Below, in pieces: positions 25,766-35,363 of a stretch of 64,000 nt of DNA. Both the position numbers and the translations under genes were made by a program. The notes under the pieces are model-generated. The model searched no databases, was not told where the DNA came from, and saw only the letters and a program-made list of their open reading frames with translations. Origin of the DNA: Nocardioides astragali (GTDB lineage: Bacteria > Actinomycetota > Actinomycetes > Propionibacteriales > Nocardioidaceae); the NCBI RefSeq assembly GCF_024436375.1, contig NZ_JAFMZM010000003.1, forward strand, positions 635,544 to 699,543. Direction: 5' to 3'. Position 1 is the first letter of the stretch; each line of letters opens with the position of its first letter.

Positions 25766-27724
25766 GTGCCCAACCTAGTGCCGCCCGTTCTGCTGCTCCT
25801 GCTGCACCGAGAGGGCCCGCCGCAGCAGCGGCACACCGAGGCGTGGCACGACGCCCTGTCGCGGGACTCGGTGCTCGCCGACGTGCGGCACGTGTGGCTG
25901 GGCGACGGTCCCGTCCCTGCTGGGATCGATCTGGGCTCGCTCGGGGCCGCCGTGCCGGTCCTCGACGTGCCCGACGACACGGTCACCCTCGTTGTGGAGG
26001 CGGTCGCCGTGCCCGGGCCCCACGTCGTACAACGCATGGTCGACGCGGTCCTGGAGCGTCCGCGATGCGTCGTGGACGCTCGCGTGCTGCCGGTGGAACT
26101 GACGCGCACCGATCCGCGCCCGCGCGGCTACGGACTGGAAGAGGGTGCCGACCCACGGGCCGACCTGCTTGACGAGGTCAGACACGTCTGGGAGCCGCGG
26201 AACGCCGACGGGGAACCGCAGGCGCGGGTGACGGGCGTGTGCTGCGCCCTGCGCGCCGGCGACCTCGCCGCCCTCGAGGATGCACTTCTAGCCCCACCGG
26301 GAGAGGCCGGCACCACCCTGCTCGCGGCTGCGGGCGAGGTCGACCTCCCCGTCGTCGCCTCGGCGACCGCTGCCGTCAGTCTCCCGATCAGACTGGGCTG
26401 GGACGTCGGGATCGAGGGGTCGGTGACGTTCCCACCCGGTCGTCCCGAGGCGTGGTCCGGCTCCACCCACCCCGCCGACCTCCCGGCGACCTCGCTGGGA
26501 GCACTGGCACGCCAGTTCTCGCTCCGCCCGGCGGAGAGGACCACGGCCGACCCCGATCCGGATGCTCCGTTCCTCACCATCGTGACCCGCACGCAGGGGA
26601 GGCGGCTGCTGTGCCTCGAGGACGTGCTGACCTGCCTCGCCGGGCAGAGCGACCGCGACTTCGAGCTGCTCGTGATGTGCCACCGGACCACGTCCGAGGA
26701 GCAGGCGGCCGTGGAGGACGTCGTCGCCTCCGCGCCCGCGTGGTTGCGCGATGCAGTGCGCGTGCTGCGGGTCGAGCGGCCCGGCCGGGCCGCCCCGCTC
26801 AACGACGGGTTCACCGCTGCCCGCGGTCGCTACGTCGTCGCACTCGACGACGACGACACCGTGCTGGCCCACTACGTGTCGGCCTTCAAGGCGGCCGCCA
26901 CCAGGCACGATGGTCGACTCTTGCGCACCGTCGCCGTCCGCCAGGACGTGGTGCCTGTGGCGGACGGTGACGACGTCCTCGCAATCTCGGTCGCCGACCC
27001 CTACCGCGAGTGGCCCCTCGACTTCAGCCTGGTCGACCACCTGTCCGACAACTACAGCCCGATCATGACGGTCGCGTTCCCGCGCGGCGCCGTCCACGAC
27101 CTGGGACTCCGCTTCGACGAGACCCTCCACGCCAACGAGGACTGGGAGTACGTCGTGCGCTGCGCCGCGGTGCTCGGCGTCGCCTCCGTCCGCGAGATCA
27201 CCAGCGTCTACCGCTGGTGGCTTCACACCGCCTCCTCGCGTGACGTGCACACCGAGGACGAGTGGGACGAGGCGCGGGCGCGCATCCAGGCTGCTGTGGT
27301 CGATTCGGTGCTGCTACTTCAGCCCGAAGAAACCCGTCGACTCGTCGCGACGCTGCAGAGGAGCCGGCGCGAGGTGGCCGCGGCGCACGAGCTGGCACAG
27401 GCGACGGCCACCGCACAGCACGAGACCAACGTCGAGATGACGAAGGTCGCCGAGGCCTATCAGGCCGCCGTGGCGAAGCGCTTGGCCGTGGATGCGCGCC
27501 TCGCCGAGACCAGGGACGAGCTCGCCACGACCCGGGACCAGCTGCGCCGCCGGACCCAGAAGCTGCGCCGGCTCGAGTTGGTCCAGGACGTGCAGGAGCG
27601 CATCGACGCGGGCACCCTCGAGCGGCCGGAAAAGCCGTTGACGGACATGACCACGGAGCGGCTGAAGCGGCTGGCCGAGGCACCCGCGGTCGTCGTACGG
27701 CGTTCGCTGCTGGGTCGCCGGTGA
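25766..27724 (+). CDS. Glycosyltransferase family 2 protein with C-terminal coiled coil
   Basis: 652 residues, cytosolic. The central GT-A domain (about residues 265-470) starts DPDAPFLTIVTRTQGR and carries the metal-binding acidic run VVALDDDDTVLAHYV, followed by NEDWEYVVRCAAVLGV. The C-terminal ~130 residues are a predicted long coiled coil (from ETRRLVATLQRSRREVAAA). The N-terminal ~250 residues are not recognised. GTG 25766 is preceded by GGAGG. It lies just outside the main polysaccharide locus and may add sugars to that polymer, but is bounded by remnants of a duplication, so its link to the locus is uncertain. Confidence 0.82.
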   Translation: MPNLVPPVLLLLLHREGPPQQRHTEAWHDALSRDSVLADVRHVWLGDGPVPAGIDLGSLGAAVPVLDVPDDTVTLVVEAVAVPGPHVVQRMVDAVLERPRCVVDARVLPVELTRTDPRPRGYGLEEGADPRADLLDEVRHVWEPRNADGEPQARVTGVCCALRAGDLAALEDALLAPPGEAGTTLLAAAGEVDLPVVASATAAVSLPIRLGWDVGIEGSVTFPPGRPEAWSGSTHPADLPATSLGALARQFSLRPAERTTADPDPDAPFLTIVTRTQGRRLLCLEDVLTCLAGQSDRDFELLVMCHRTTSEEQAAVEDVVASAPAWLRDAVRVLRVERPGRAAPLNDGFTAARGRYVVALDDDDTVLAHYVSAFKAAATRHDGRLLRTVAVRQDVVPVADGDDVLAISVADPYREWPLDFSLVDHLSDNYSPIMTVAFPRGAVHDLGLRFDETLHANEDWEYVVRCAAVLGVASVREITSVYRWWLHTASSRDVHTEDEWDEARARIQAAVVDSVLLLQPEETRRLVATLQRSRREVAAAHELAQATATAQHETNVEMTKVAEAYQAAVAKRLAVDARLAETRDELATTRDQLRRRTQKLRRLELVQDVQERIDAGTLERPEKPLTDMTTERLKRLAEAPAVVVRRSLLGRR

Positions 27725-27894
27725 GGGCCGGTCGAATAGTAGTGCCGAGCAGAGAGAGCGGCACCGAGCTTTCCGGGATGGGGTCGTCGTCCTAAGCGAG
27801 GGCGCTGGGTCGCACGGATCGTGAAGGACTGGACCCAGTCCCGTGGCATCGCTGCGCAGGTCTCGGCCACGTCAGCTCACGCCTTGGGAGGGTC

Positions 27895-28161
27895 ATGTCT
27901 CGGTTCGCACGTGCCCTCGTCGCCGTGATCCCTGCCGTGCTCGTGCCGGTCCTACCCACGACGGCCGGCCTCCCGTCGGGTGAGACCAGGAAGTCCTACG
28001 AGTCCGCCCTGCTCCCCGACGCGGGCCGGGTGCCCGGCAACGCCATGCCGTTCCACCTGCGCCTGTCCAACAAGGACGTCCTGCCAGAGCACGTCGTCCC
28101 GGGCGGCACGCGGCCCCACATGCTGGTCGACTGGGTCAGCGTTGAGATGAAGTACCCCTAG
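27895..28161 (+). pseudogene. Internally deleted GH16-like gene (signal peptide plus C-terminal end only)
   Basis: An 88-codon frame with a good GGGAGG site before ATG. The N-terminal signal peptide (MSRFARALVAVIPAVLVP) joins after ~40 residues to RVPGNAMPFHLRLSNKDVLPE and ends LVDWVSVEMKYP. Both ends match the GH16-like gene at 23464-24384, but the catalytic domain with ELDVIES is gone. It could still be exported as a small protein, yet loss of the active site makes decay most likely. Confidence 0.82.
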
Positions 28162-28395
28162 CGGCTCGGCCGCCGGCCCAGCACCTCCCAGAGCGCGACG
28201 GCCGCAACGACGGGGGCGGCGACGGCTCGACCGATTTGGTGGCACGGCGGCGCTCGCCCGGTGCGGACCGTTGCAAGCGGCACAGACGCGATGGTTCGCA
28301 CGGCAGGAGCAGCGCGGCATACGATGACTGCTCATCCTGTCTCCATTCGAACCGGACGGGACGAGAAGAGCTCAGGATGAGGGGGTGGCACCAGC

Positions 28396-30135
28396 ATGAT
28401 CGACAACGCACTGGTGCGTCGCGGCGCGCTGGCGCTGTGGGATATCGGCGGTTGGGCCCTGGCGGGCGCCCTTGTCATCGGCGTGCGGCACGACTTCCAG
28501 CTGAACGAGGTCCAGTGGGAGGCGGTGATCTGGTACTGGCTGCTGGCCGCCGCACTGATCGTCGCCCTGGGCTATACCACGAAGTTCTACCGCGGCCGTT
28601 ACCTCGTCGGCTCCTTCGACGAAGCCTTGGGCCTCGGTCTGCACGCTGCCGCCGTCGGCGCGATCACGCTGGTGTTCAGCGTGTTGATGAGCGCCCCCCC
28701 GCCGCGCAGCATCCTGGTGCTCACCCCGCCGCTGGCGCTCCTCATCTCGGCGGCCGGGCGGTTTGCCTACCGCGCGCTGCGTGACCGCTCCCGTGACCCC
28801 GTGGTGGCCCAGAGCCGGCGGGTTCTGATCTATGGCGCGGGAGATGCCGGACGTCAGGTCCTCCATCTCGTCCGGGGTCACGGGGACCACGTGGTGGGCT
28901 TCCTCGACGACAACCCCGGCAAGCGCCACCTGCGCATCAGTGGGGTCCAGGTGCTGGGTGCGGGGGATGCCCTGCCCGACCTCGCCGTCACCCACGAGGT
29001 CGACGCTGTGATCTTCGCCGTGCCAAGCGCACCGGGACAGGTCATCGGCCGCGCCCAGGAGACCGCTCAGGGGATCGGGTTGGACTTTCTGGTGCTGCCC
29101 CGCGTCACCGAGCTCATCGGTGGACGGGTCACGGTTGCCGACATCCGGCCGGTGGAGATCGGTGACGTGCTCGGCCGCCACCAGGTCTCCACGAGCGTCA
29201 GTGACGTCGCCAGCTACCTGACGGGGCGCCGTGTGCTCATCAGCGGCGCCGGCGGCTCCATCGGGTCCGAGCTCGCCCGTCAGGTGCACAAGTTCGGTCC
29301 CGAGACGCTGGTCATGCTCGACCGTGACGAATCTGCTCTGCACGCCGTCCAGCTCTCGCTCTACGGCCACGGGCTGCTCGACAAGCCCGACACGGTGCTC
29401 GTCGACATCCGTGACCGAGCCGCCTTGGCGAGGATCTTCGAGACCCACCAGCCCGACATCGTGTTCCACGCCGCTGCCCTCAAGCACCTGCCGATGCTCG
29501 AGCGGTTCCCCGACGAGGGATGGAAGACCAATGTGCTCGGGACCCTGAACCTCCTCCAGCTCAGCGAACAGAACGGCGTCCAGCACTTCGTCAACATCTC
29601 CACGGACAAGGCCGCCGACGCGTCCAGTGTGCTGGGTGCGACCAAGCGGGTAGCCGAGCAGCTCACGGCCTGGCAGGCCCAGCGCAGCAAGGGGCACTAC
29701 ATCAGCGTGCGCTTCGGCAACGTCCTCGGCTCCCGAGGGTCGATGCTGCACACTTTCAACGCCCAGATCGAGGCAGGCGGCCCGATCACCGTCACCCACC
29801 CCGACGTGACCCGCTACTTCATGACGATCCCGGAGGCCTGCGAGCTGGTCGTCCAAGCCGGTGCGATGGGCGGCTCGGGCTCGGCGATGGTGCTGGAAAT
29901 GGGCGAGCCCGTGAAGATCCTCGACGTCGCCAAGCGAATGATCTCCCTGTCGGGTGCCTCCGGCGTGGAAATTGTCTTCACCGGCCTCCGTCCCGGGGAG
30001 AAGCTGCACGAGGTGCTCTTCTCCGACGACGAGGCGGCGCGTGCCACTACCCACCCGATGATCAGGTGTGTGTCGGTCCCCCCGCTCGACCCGGCAGAGC
30101 TGAGCGACCTGGCGCACGCGGTGGGGGAGCGGTGA
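28396..30135 (+). CDS. Polysaccharide biosynthesis NDP-sugar 4,6-dehydratase (FlaA1/PglF/WbpM-like)
   Basis: A 579-residue membrane-anchored dehydratase. Four N-terminal membrane helices (residues ~10-125) precede a first Rossmann domain (VLIYGAGDAGRQVLHLV) and the catalytic SDR domain with GAGGSIGSE at 284-292 and the active-site STDKA at 402-406, where Lys replaces the usual Tyr-based motif. It converts UDP-GlcNAc to a 4-keto-6-deoxy sugar, the first step to bacillosamine-type sugars. The aminotransferase gene overlaps its stop by GTGA and is the natural next enzyme. The 234 bp upstream of the gene show no other coding sequence. Confidence 0.9.
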   Translation: MIDNALVRRGALALWDIGGWALAGALVIGVRHDFQLNEVQWEAVIWYWLLAAALIVALGYTTKFYRGRYLVGSFDEALGLGLHAAAVGAITLVFSVLMSAPPPRSILVLTPPLALLISAAGRFAYRALRDRSRDPVVAQSRRVLIYGAGDAGRQVLHLVRGHGDHVVGFLDDNPGKRHLRISGVQVLGAGDALPDLAVTHEVDAVIFAVPSAPGQVIGRAQETAQGIGLDFLVLPRVTELIGGRVTVADIRPVEIGDVLGRHQVSTSVSDVASYLTGRRVLISGAGGSIGSELARQVHKFGPETLVMLDRDESALHAVQLSLYGHGLLDKPDTVLVDIRDRAALARIFETHQPDIVFHAAALKHLPMLERFPDEGWKTNVLGTLNLLQLSEQNGVQHFVNISTDKAADASSVLGATKRVAEQLTAWQAQRSKGHYISVRFGNVLGSRGSMLHTFNAQIEAGGPITVTHPDVTRYFMTIPEACELVVQAGAMGGSGSAMVLEMGEPVKILDVAKRMISLSGASGVEIVFTGLRPGEKLHEVLFSDDEAARATTHPMIRCVSVPPLDPAELSDLAHAVGER

Positions 30136-31286
30136 GCGAGAGGATCCACCTCTCCTCGCCAGACGTGACGCAGCTCGAGGAGGACGCCCTCGTCCGCGCC
30201 TTGCGGTCGGGCTGGGTCGCGCCGCTCGGTCCCGAGGTCGACGCTTTCGAGGCCGAGCTGGCGGCGTACACCGGCCGGTCCTTCGCCGTGGCGCTCTCCT
30301 CCGGCAGCGCCGCCCTGCACCTCGGTCTGCTGCAGCTCGGCGCCGGTCCCGACACAGTCGTCCTCACCTCGACGATGACCTTCGCCGCCACGGCCAACGC
30401 CGTCACCTACACCGGCGCGACTCCCGTCTTCGTCGACTCCGACGAGTCGGGGAACCTCGACCCGCAGCTGCTCCGCGACGCGCTCGCCGACCAGGTACGC
30501 CGGGGAGCGAAGATCGCCGCGATCGTGCCGGTCGACCTGATCGGCAAGGTGGCCGACCACGCCGCGATCCGGGACCTCGCCCGACGATACGACGTCCCCG
30601 TGTTCGTGGACGCCGCCGAGTCGTTGGGGGCCCGCCGGGATGGGAAGCCCGCAGGCCAGGACGGCATCGCGGCCGTGGTGTCCTTCAACGGCAACAAGAT
30701 CATGACCACCTCGGGCGGGGGCGCGCTCCTCTGCGACGACCCGGACATGGCCGCGCGGACCCGCTACCTGGCGACCCAGGCGCGGCAACCGGTGGTGCAC
30801 TACGAGCACGTCGACGTGGGCTACAACTACCGGATGTCCAACCTGCTGGCGGCCGTGGGCCGGGCCCAGCTCCAGCGGCTGCCGGCCATGCTGGAACGGC
30901 GCCGCGGCTGGCGCCGCCGCTACCTCGAGCTCTTCGCCGGCGTCCCGGGCGTCACGCCTTTCGGTGGCGAGGACGGCCGCGACGCGCCTGCCGGTGGCGA
31001 CCACGACAACTTCTGGTTGACCTCGGTCCTGGTCGCCCCGGACGTCGCGGGCTTCTCGGCCGAGGACCTGCGCGCGCATCTCGCCGCGGCGGACATCGAG
31101 GCTCGACCATTGTGGAAGCCGATGCACCTCCAGCCGGTTTTCGCCGGATGCCCCAGCTACACCAACGGCGCCTCGGAGCGGTTCTTCCGCACCGGCCTGT
31201 CCCTCCCGAGCGGCTCGGTCCTCACCGACGAGCAGTTCGACCGGATCACCGGCGCGATATGCGACTTCGTGAAGGTGTCCGCCTGA
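30132..31286 (+). CDS. DegT/DnrJ/EryC1-family sugar aminotransferase (PglE-like)
   Basis: PLP-dependent transamination of a keto sugar, probably the 4-keto product of the dehydratase upstream. 384 residues. N-terminal PDVTQLEEDALVRALRSGWVAPLG, cofactor-contacting FVDAAESLGARRDGK, and the PLP lysine K189 in SFNGNKIMTTSGGG are all in place, with GYNYRMSNLLAAVGRAQL downstream. GTG 30132 overlaps the dehydratase stop; the AsnB-like gene starts 1 nt overlapped. It fits the diacetamido-trideoxyhexose route together with the sugar transferase (50854) and acetyltransferase (51568) at the far end of the locus. Confidence 0.9.
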   Translation: MSERIHLSSPDVTQLEEDALVRALRSGWVAPLGPEVDAFEAELAAYTGRSFAVALSSGSAALHLGLLQLGAGPDTVVLTSTMTFAATANAVTYTGATPVFVDSDESGNLDPQLLRDALADQVRRGAKIAAIVPVDLIGKVADHAAIRDLARRYDVPVFVDAAESLGARRDGKPAGQDGIAAVVSFNGNKIMTTSGGGALLCDDPDMAARTRYLATQARQPVVHYEHVDVGYNYRMSNLLAAVGRAQLQRLPAMLERRRGWRRRYLELFAGVPGVTPFGGEDGRDAPAGGDHDNFWLTSVLVAPDVAGFSAEDLRAHLAAADIEARPLWKPMHLQPVFAGCPSYTNGASERFFRTGLSLPSGSVLTDEQFDRITGAICDFVKVSA

Positions 31287-33133
31287 TGTGCGGCATCGCG
31301 GGAGCCCTCCGGGTCTCCCAGGCGCCGCTGGACGCGATACCTCGGGCTCTGGTCACGATCGCTCATCGCGGTCCCGACGACTCCGGCTGGATCGACACCA
31401 CGCAGGGACGAGTCGGGATGACCCGGCTCGCGGTCATGGATCCTGCCGCCGGACAGCAGCCCATGAGTCGGGATGGAGTCTCCCTCGTCTTCAACGGCGA
31501 GATCTACAACTTCAAGGAGCTCCGAGCCGAGCTGGAGAAGCTCGGCTACTCGTTCCGCAGCAACTCCGACACCGAAGTGCTGCTCGCGATGTATCTCGAG
31601 CACGGTGTGGGCATGCTCGACCGTCTCGTCGGCATGTTCGCCTTCGCGGTCGTCGACGAGCGCACGGGCGTCACCCTGCTGGTCCGCGACCGCTTCGGCA
31701 AGAAGCCGCTCTACTACGCCAAGGCGGGGTCGGGTCTGGCGTTCGCGAGCGAGATCAAGGCCATGCGGGAGCTCCTCGCGGCTGCCGGACTGAACCCTGC
31801 CGTCCGCGACCAAGGCGTCTACGACTACCTGTCTCTCGGCGTGATCCCGCAACCGGACACGATCTTCGACGGCATCAACGCCGTGGAGCCCGGTGGGTAC
31901 CTCAGCGTCGACGCCGACGGGACCCACGCCGAGCGCTGGTGGCGACCCGAGTTCGAGACCCATGACGTCGCGGTCGGAGAAGCACGAGAGCGCGTGCGCG
32001 AGCTGATGGCCGACTCAGTGCGGCTGCGGCTGCGCAGCGACGTACCCCTCGGCGTGTTCCTCAGCGGCGGCGTCGACAGCTCGGTCATCGCCTACGAGGC
32101 CGCCCAAGCCCTCGGCGAGACGGTCCACGCCTTCACCGTCGCCACCGGCAGTGGGCTGGACGAGTCCGCGGTCGCCGGCCGCACCGCCACCTCCCTGGGC
32201 ATCAAGTCGACCGTGCTGCCCCTCGAGTTCGACCCCCTCGAGAGCCTGCACACCGTGGTATCCCACTATGACCAGCCCTTCGCCGACTCGAGCGCGATCC
32301 CCAGCCTCGCCCTCTCCCGCCTCGCTCGCGAACACGTCACCGTGGTGCTCAACGGAGACGGCGGTGACGAGGTCTTCGGCGGCTACCGCCGACACGTGGC
32401 CGCCCACCTTGCGGGCCGGCTGTCGGGGGTTCCGGATCGTCTTCTCGGCCTGGCCGAGCGGGGACTGTCGGGGCGAGGCACCGAGGAGCGGCGCGGAGCG
32501 GCGGGGTTCGCGCAGCGGATCGTCCGCGGCCTCCAGCTCGATCCGGAGGACCGCTACCTCGCCTGGTCGACGGACATGCTGCTCGATGCGGACAAGCGGG
32601 AGGTCTGGCGCGGTGGCGACGTCACCGACACCAAGGACCGGGTCCGAACCACCCGCCGGGGCGGCCTCGGGGCGCTCGACCAGCAGCTCGTCACCGACAT
32701 CGAGCTCAACCTCCTGTCCGACCTCCTGGTCAAGATGGACATGGCGACCATGGCCCACTCCCTGGAGGGCCGGTCCCCGTTCCTGGATCATCGCGTCGCC
32801 GAGTACGTCTGGTCGCTGCCGGCCCACGTCCGGCTGCCGCGCGGCCGCGCCAAGGGCCTGTTGCGTGACAGCTACCGGGGACGGCTCTCCGACGAGGTGA
32901 TCCGTGGCAAGAAGAAGGGCTTCGAGGTCCCCGTCGGACGTTGGCTGGCCGAGGACTGGCGACCCCTGGTGCACGACGTCCTCACGGTGCCCTCGGCACA
33001 CGTCAAGTCCTACGTCGACGGGGCGGCCGTCGACGACCTGGTCAACGGCACGCGCTGGCCGGAGAAGAACACCACCTACCTCGTCTACGCGTTGCTCGTG
33101 CTCGAGCTCTGGCTCCGGAAGCAGTCCGAGTGA
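31286..33133 (+). CDS. Asparagine synthase-like glutamine-hydrolysing amidotransferase
   Basis: 615 residues. The N-terminal class II glutaminase domain starts MCGIAG, so Cys2 is the nucleophile after Met removal. The C-terminal synthetase domain has the ATP-pyrophosphatase loop SGGVDSS at 260-266, NGDGGDEVFGGYRRH, and MDMATMAHSLEGRSPFLDH. Within a polysaccharide locus such proteins often amidate a uronic acid or sugar acid rather than making asparagine; both remain possible. The start codon overlaps the previous TGA (TGATG) and its stop overlaps the next GTG, so it is translationally coupled on both sides. Confidence 0.88.
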   Translation: MCGIAGALRVSQAPLDAIPRALVTIAHRGPDDSGWIDTTQGRVGMTRLAVMDPAAGQQPMSRDGVSLVFNGEIYNFKELRAELEKLGYSFRSNSDTEVLLAMYLEHGVGMLDRLVGMFAFAVVDERTGVTLLVRDRFGKKPLYYAKAGSGLAFASEIKAMRELLAAAGLNPAVRDQGVYDYLSLGVIPQPDTIFDGINAVEPGGYLSVDADGTHAERWWRPEFETHDVAVGEARERVRELMADSVRLRLRSDVPLGVFLSGGVDSSVIAYEAAQALGETVHAFTVATGSGLDESAVAGRTATSLGIKSTVLPLEFDPLESLHTVVSHYDQPFADSSAIPSLALSRLAREHVTVVLNGDGGDEVFGGYRRHVAAHLAGRLSGVPDRLLGLAERGLSGRGTEERRGAAGFAQRIVRGLQLDPEDRYLAWSTDMLLDADKREVWRGGDVTDTKDRVRTTRRGGLGALDQQLVTDIELNLLSDLLVKMDMATMAHSLEGRSPFLDHRVAEYVWSLPAHVRLPRGRAKGLLRDSYRGRLSDEVIRGKKKGFEVPVGRWLAEDWRPLVHDVLTVPSAHVKSYVDGAAVDDLVNGTRWPEKNTTYLVYALLVLELWLRKQSE

Positions 33134-34170
33134 CGTCCAGCCTGTCTGTGGTGTCGATCTACGGACCGACCGCACCGAGCACCCGGGTCCGGGCCTACGA
33201 GTGGCTCGACCACCTCGCCCTGCACGCCGCGCGCTTCGAGTACGCCGCCCTCGGCGACCACTCGCCGCGCACCGTCCTGCAGCATCTGCCGGCCGTCGCA
33301 CGCGCCGAGAGGCGCGTCCGGGCGCTGAGCGGTTCGTCCTTGGGCGGCACGGTGCTCCTCTCCCGGGAGGCGAGCCCCTGGAGCACTGGTGGAGTCGAGT
33401 CGCGGCTCCTGCGCGACGCCTCTCGTGGCGTCTACGACCTCGACGACGCCCTGTTCGAGGACCGGGCGGGTTGGCGACGGGTGCTCGGGAAGCGTCGGAA
33501 GGTGGAGATGGCCGCGGCCTCGGCCGACGTCGTCATCGCCGGCAATGCGTTGCTGGCCGACTTCGCCGGCCGTCACGGCCGGGACGTGCGGCTGATCCCG
33601 ACGTGCGTGCAGCCCGGGCAGTACACACCCAAGACGTCGTACGACCTGACTGGACCGCCGACCCTGGTGTGGCTGGGTTCTCGCTCGACCGAGGCGTATC
33701 TCACCGGCATCGCGCCGGCCCTGCGCGAGGTGCACCAACGCACGGGTGCCAGGGTGCTCGTCGTCAGCGCGGCCTCGGAAACCGACATCCCCGGACTGGA
33801 GGGCCTGATGGACCGCGAGACGTGGACCCCGCAGACGTACGCCGCGCACCTCGCGTCGGCGGACGTCGCCCTCGCGCCGCTCAGGAACGACCCGTTCGCG
33901 CGCGGCAAGTGCGCCTACAAGCTGCTGCAGTACGCCGCCACGGGCCTGCCCATGGTGGGGTCGCCCGTCGGCGCCAACCAGCTGGCGCTCGAGCGCTTCT
34001 CCGGGTGGTCCGCCACCACGCACGACGACTGGGTAGACGCACTGGGTGAGGCCATCGGCTCCTCCTCGGAGGTCCGCGCGGCTCGCGGACGGCAGGGGGT
34101 GTCGGCCGTGCAGGCCCATTACTCCTTCGACGCCTGGGCCGACGAGTGGCGAGCGGCGGTCCTTCCGTGA
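33130..34170 (+). CDS. Glycosyltransferase (GT-B fold)
   Basis: 346 residues. N-terminal YGPTAPSTRVRAYEWLDHL and the C-terminal donor-binding half with TLVWLGSRSTEAYL, DVALAPLRNDPFARGKCAYKLLQYAATGLPMVGSP match retaining GT4-like enzymes. No membrane segments. GTG 33130 overlaps the asparagine-synthase-like stop and its own stop overlaps the next start, so four genes from 30132 to 35318 are read as one overlapping chain. Sugar specificity is unknown. Confidence 0.84.
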   Translation: MTSSLSVVSIYGPTAPSTRVRAYEWLDHLALHAARFEYAALGDHSPRTVLQHLPAVARAERRVRALSGSSLGGTVLLSREASPWSTGGVESRLLRDASRGVYDLDDALFEDRAGWRRVLGKRRKVEMAAASADVVIAGNALLADFAGRHGRDVRLIPTCVQPGQYTPKTSYDLTGPPTLVWLGSRSTEAYLTGIAPALREVHQRTGARVLVVSAASETDIPGLEGLMDRETWTPQTYAAHLASADVALAPLRNDPFARGKCAYKLLQYAATGLPMVGSPVGANQLALERFSGWSATTHDDWVDALGEAIGSSSEVRAARGRQGVSAVQAHYSFDAWADEWRAAVLP

Positions 34171-35318
34171 CGGCTCGAGGTCGCGTCCCGCCGCGTGCGG
34201 TCGTCTCCTCGACGATCCCGATCACGGCCGCCTCGTTCTACCGGGAGACCCTCGAGGAGCTGGGTGAGCGGGGGTACGAGGTGCACGTCGTCACCTCCCC
34301 GGGCGCGCAAACCGCGACGCTCGCGGACCTGGCGCAGACCGTCCACGCGCTCCCGATGCACCGCGGTGTCGCTCCCCTGAAGGACCTGCTGGGTCTGGCG
34401 CGGTGGATCCTGCTCCTGCTGCGGCTGCGACCCGCGGTCGTGCTCGGGGGCACCCCCAAGGCTGGCCTGCTGAGCATGATGGCCGCACGGATCACGGGCG
34501 TCCCACAGCGAACGTACCTGCTCCAAGGCCTCCGGCTCGAAGGGTCGAGCGGCACGCAGCGCCGGATCCTCGCCGTCCTCGAGAAGGTCGCGAGCCGCTG
34601 CAGCCACCGCGTGGTGGCCGTGTCCCCCTCGCTGGCGCGCGAGTTCGAGCGACTCGGCCTCAACGCCGGGCGCGTCGTCGCCGTTCCCCACCACGGCAGC
34701 AGCCACGGCGTGGACACGCAGCACTTCGCCCCTCGGCCGAAGGATCCCGAGCTCGCCGCCGGCCTCGGCCTCGAACTCGCCGTGCCGGTGGTGGTCTTCA
34801 TCGGCCGGCTGACGGCCGACAAGGGACCGGACACCCTCATCAGGGCGCTGACCTCGGCGGCGGAGCGGGGCTGCGTCCTGCAGCTCCTCGTGATCGGAGC
34901 GCAGGATGAGCCGGACTCCGCGGCCTACCTCGAGCGGCTCCAGCAGCTCGGCGACCGCGTGCGCGTGCGCGTCCTCGACCACATCGACGACGTGCGGCCC
35001 TACCTGGCGCTCAGCGACCTCCTGGTGCTGCCGACGAGGCGAGAAGGCCTGCCGAACGTCGTCCTCGAGGCGGCGGCGATGGGCAAGCCCGCCGTGACGA
35101 CCACCGCCACCGGGGCGATCGACTCCGTGGTGGACGGCGTCACGGGGCTGCTGGTCGGACCCGACGACGGTGACGGGATGGGCCGCGCGATCGAGCAGCT
35201 CGTCAGCGACGCGGCGCTGCGCGACCGGATGGGTCGGGCCAGCCGCGACCGGGCGGTCCAGGACTTCCAGCCGGGGGACGTGGCCCGAGCCATCGTCGAC
35301 CACGCCGTTGGTGCCTGA
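34167..35318 (+). CDS. Glycosyltransferase family 4 protein
   Basis: 383 residues, GT-B fold. The acceptor half starts VVSSTIPITAASFYRETLEEL and the donor half has FIGRLTADKGPDTLIRAL and the E-x7-E motif in REGLPNVVLEAAAMGKPAVTT, the signature of GT4 retaining transferases. GTG 34167 overlaps the upstream stop as GTGA; the frame upstream of it overlaps the previous gene. It most likely adds the second or third sugar on the lipid-linked primer. Confidence 0.88.
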   Translation: MTARGRVPPRAVVSSTIPITAASFYRETLEELGERGYEVHVVTSPGAQTATLADLAQTVHALPMHRGVAPLKDLLGLARWILLLLRLRPAVVLGGTPKAGLLSMMAARITGVPQRTYLLQGLRLEGSSGTQRRILAVLEKVASRCSHRVVAVSPSLAREFERLGLNAGRVVAVPHHGSSHGVDTQHFAPRPKDPELAAGLGLELAVPVVVFIGRLTADKGPDTLIRALTSAAERGCVLQLLVIGAQDEPDSAAYLERLQQLGDRVRVRVLDHIDDVRPYLALSDLLVLPTRREGLPNVVLEAAAMGKPAVTTTATGAIDSVVDGVTGLLVGPDDGDGMGRAIEQLVSDAALRDRMGRASRDRAVQDFQPGDVARAIVDHAVGA

Positions 35319-35363
35319 CCGTCCCCCTACCGGGACCGGATCAGGAGCGGCGCCCGGAGAGGC

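Noticed and set aside
28372..30117. Minus-strand frame opposite the 4,6-dehydratase gene
   Set aside because: Same reason: antisense shadow of a well-supported gene.
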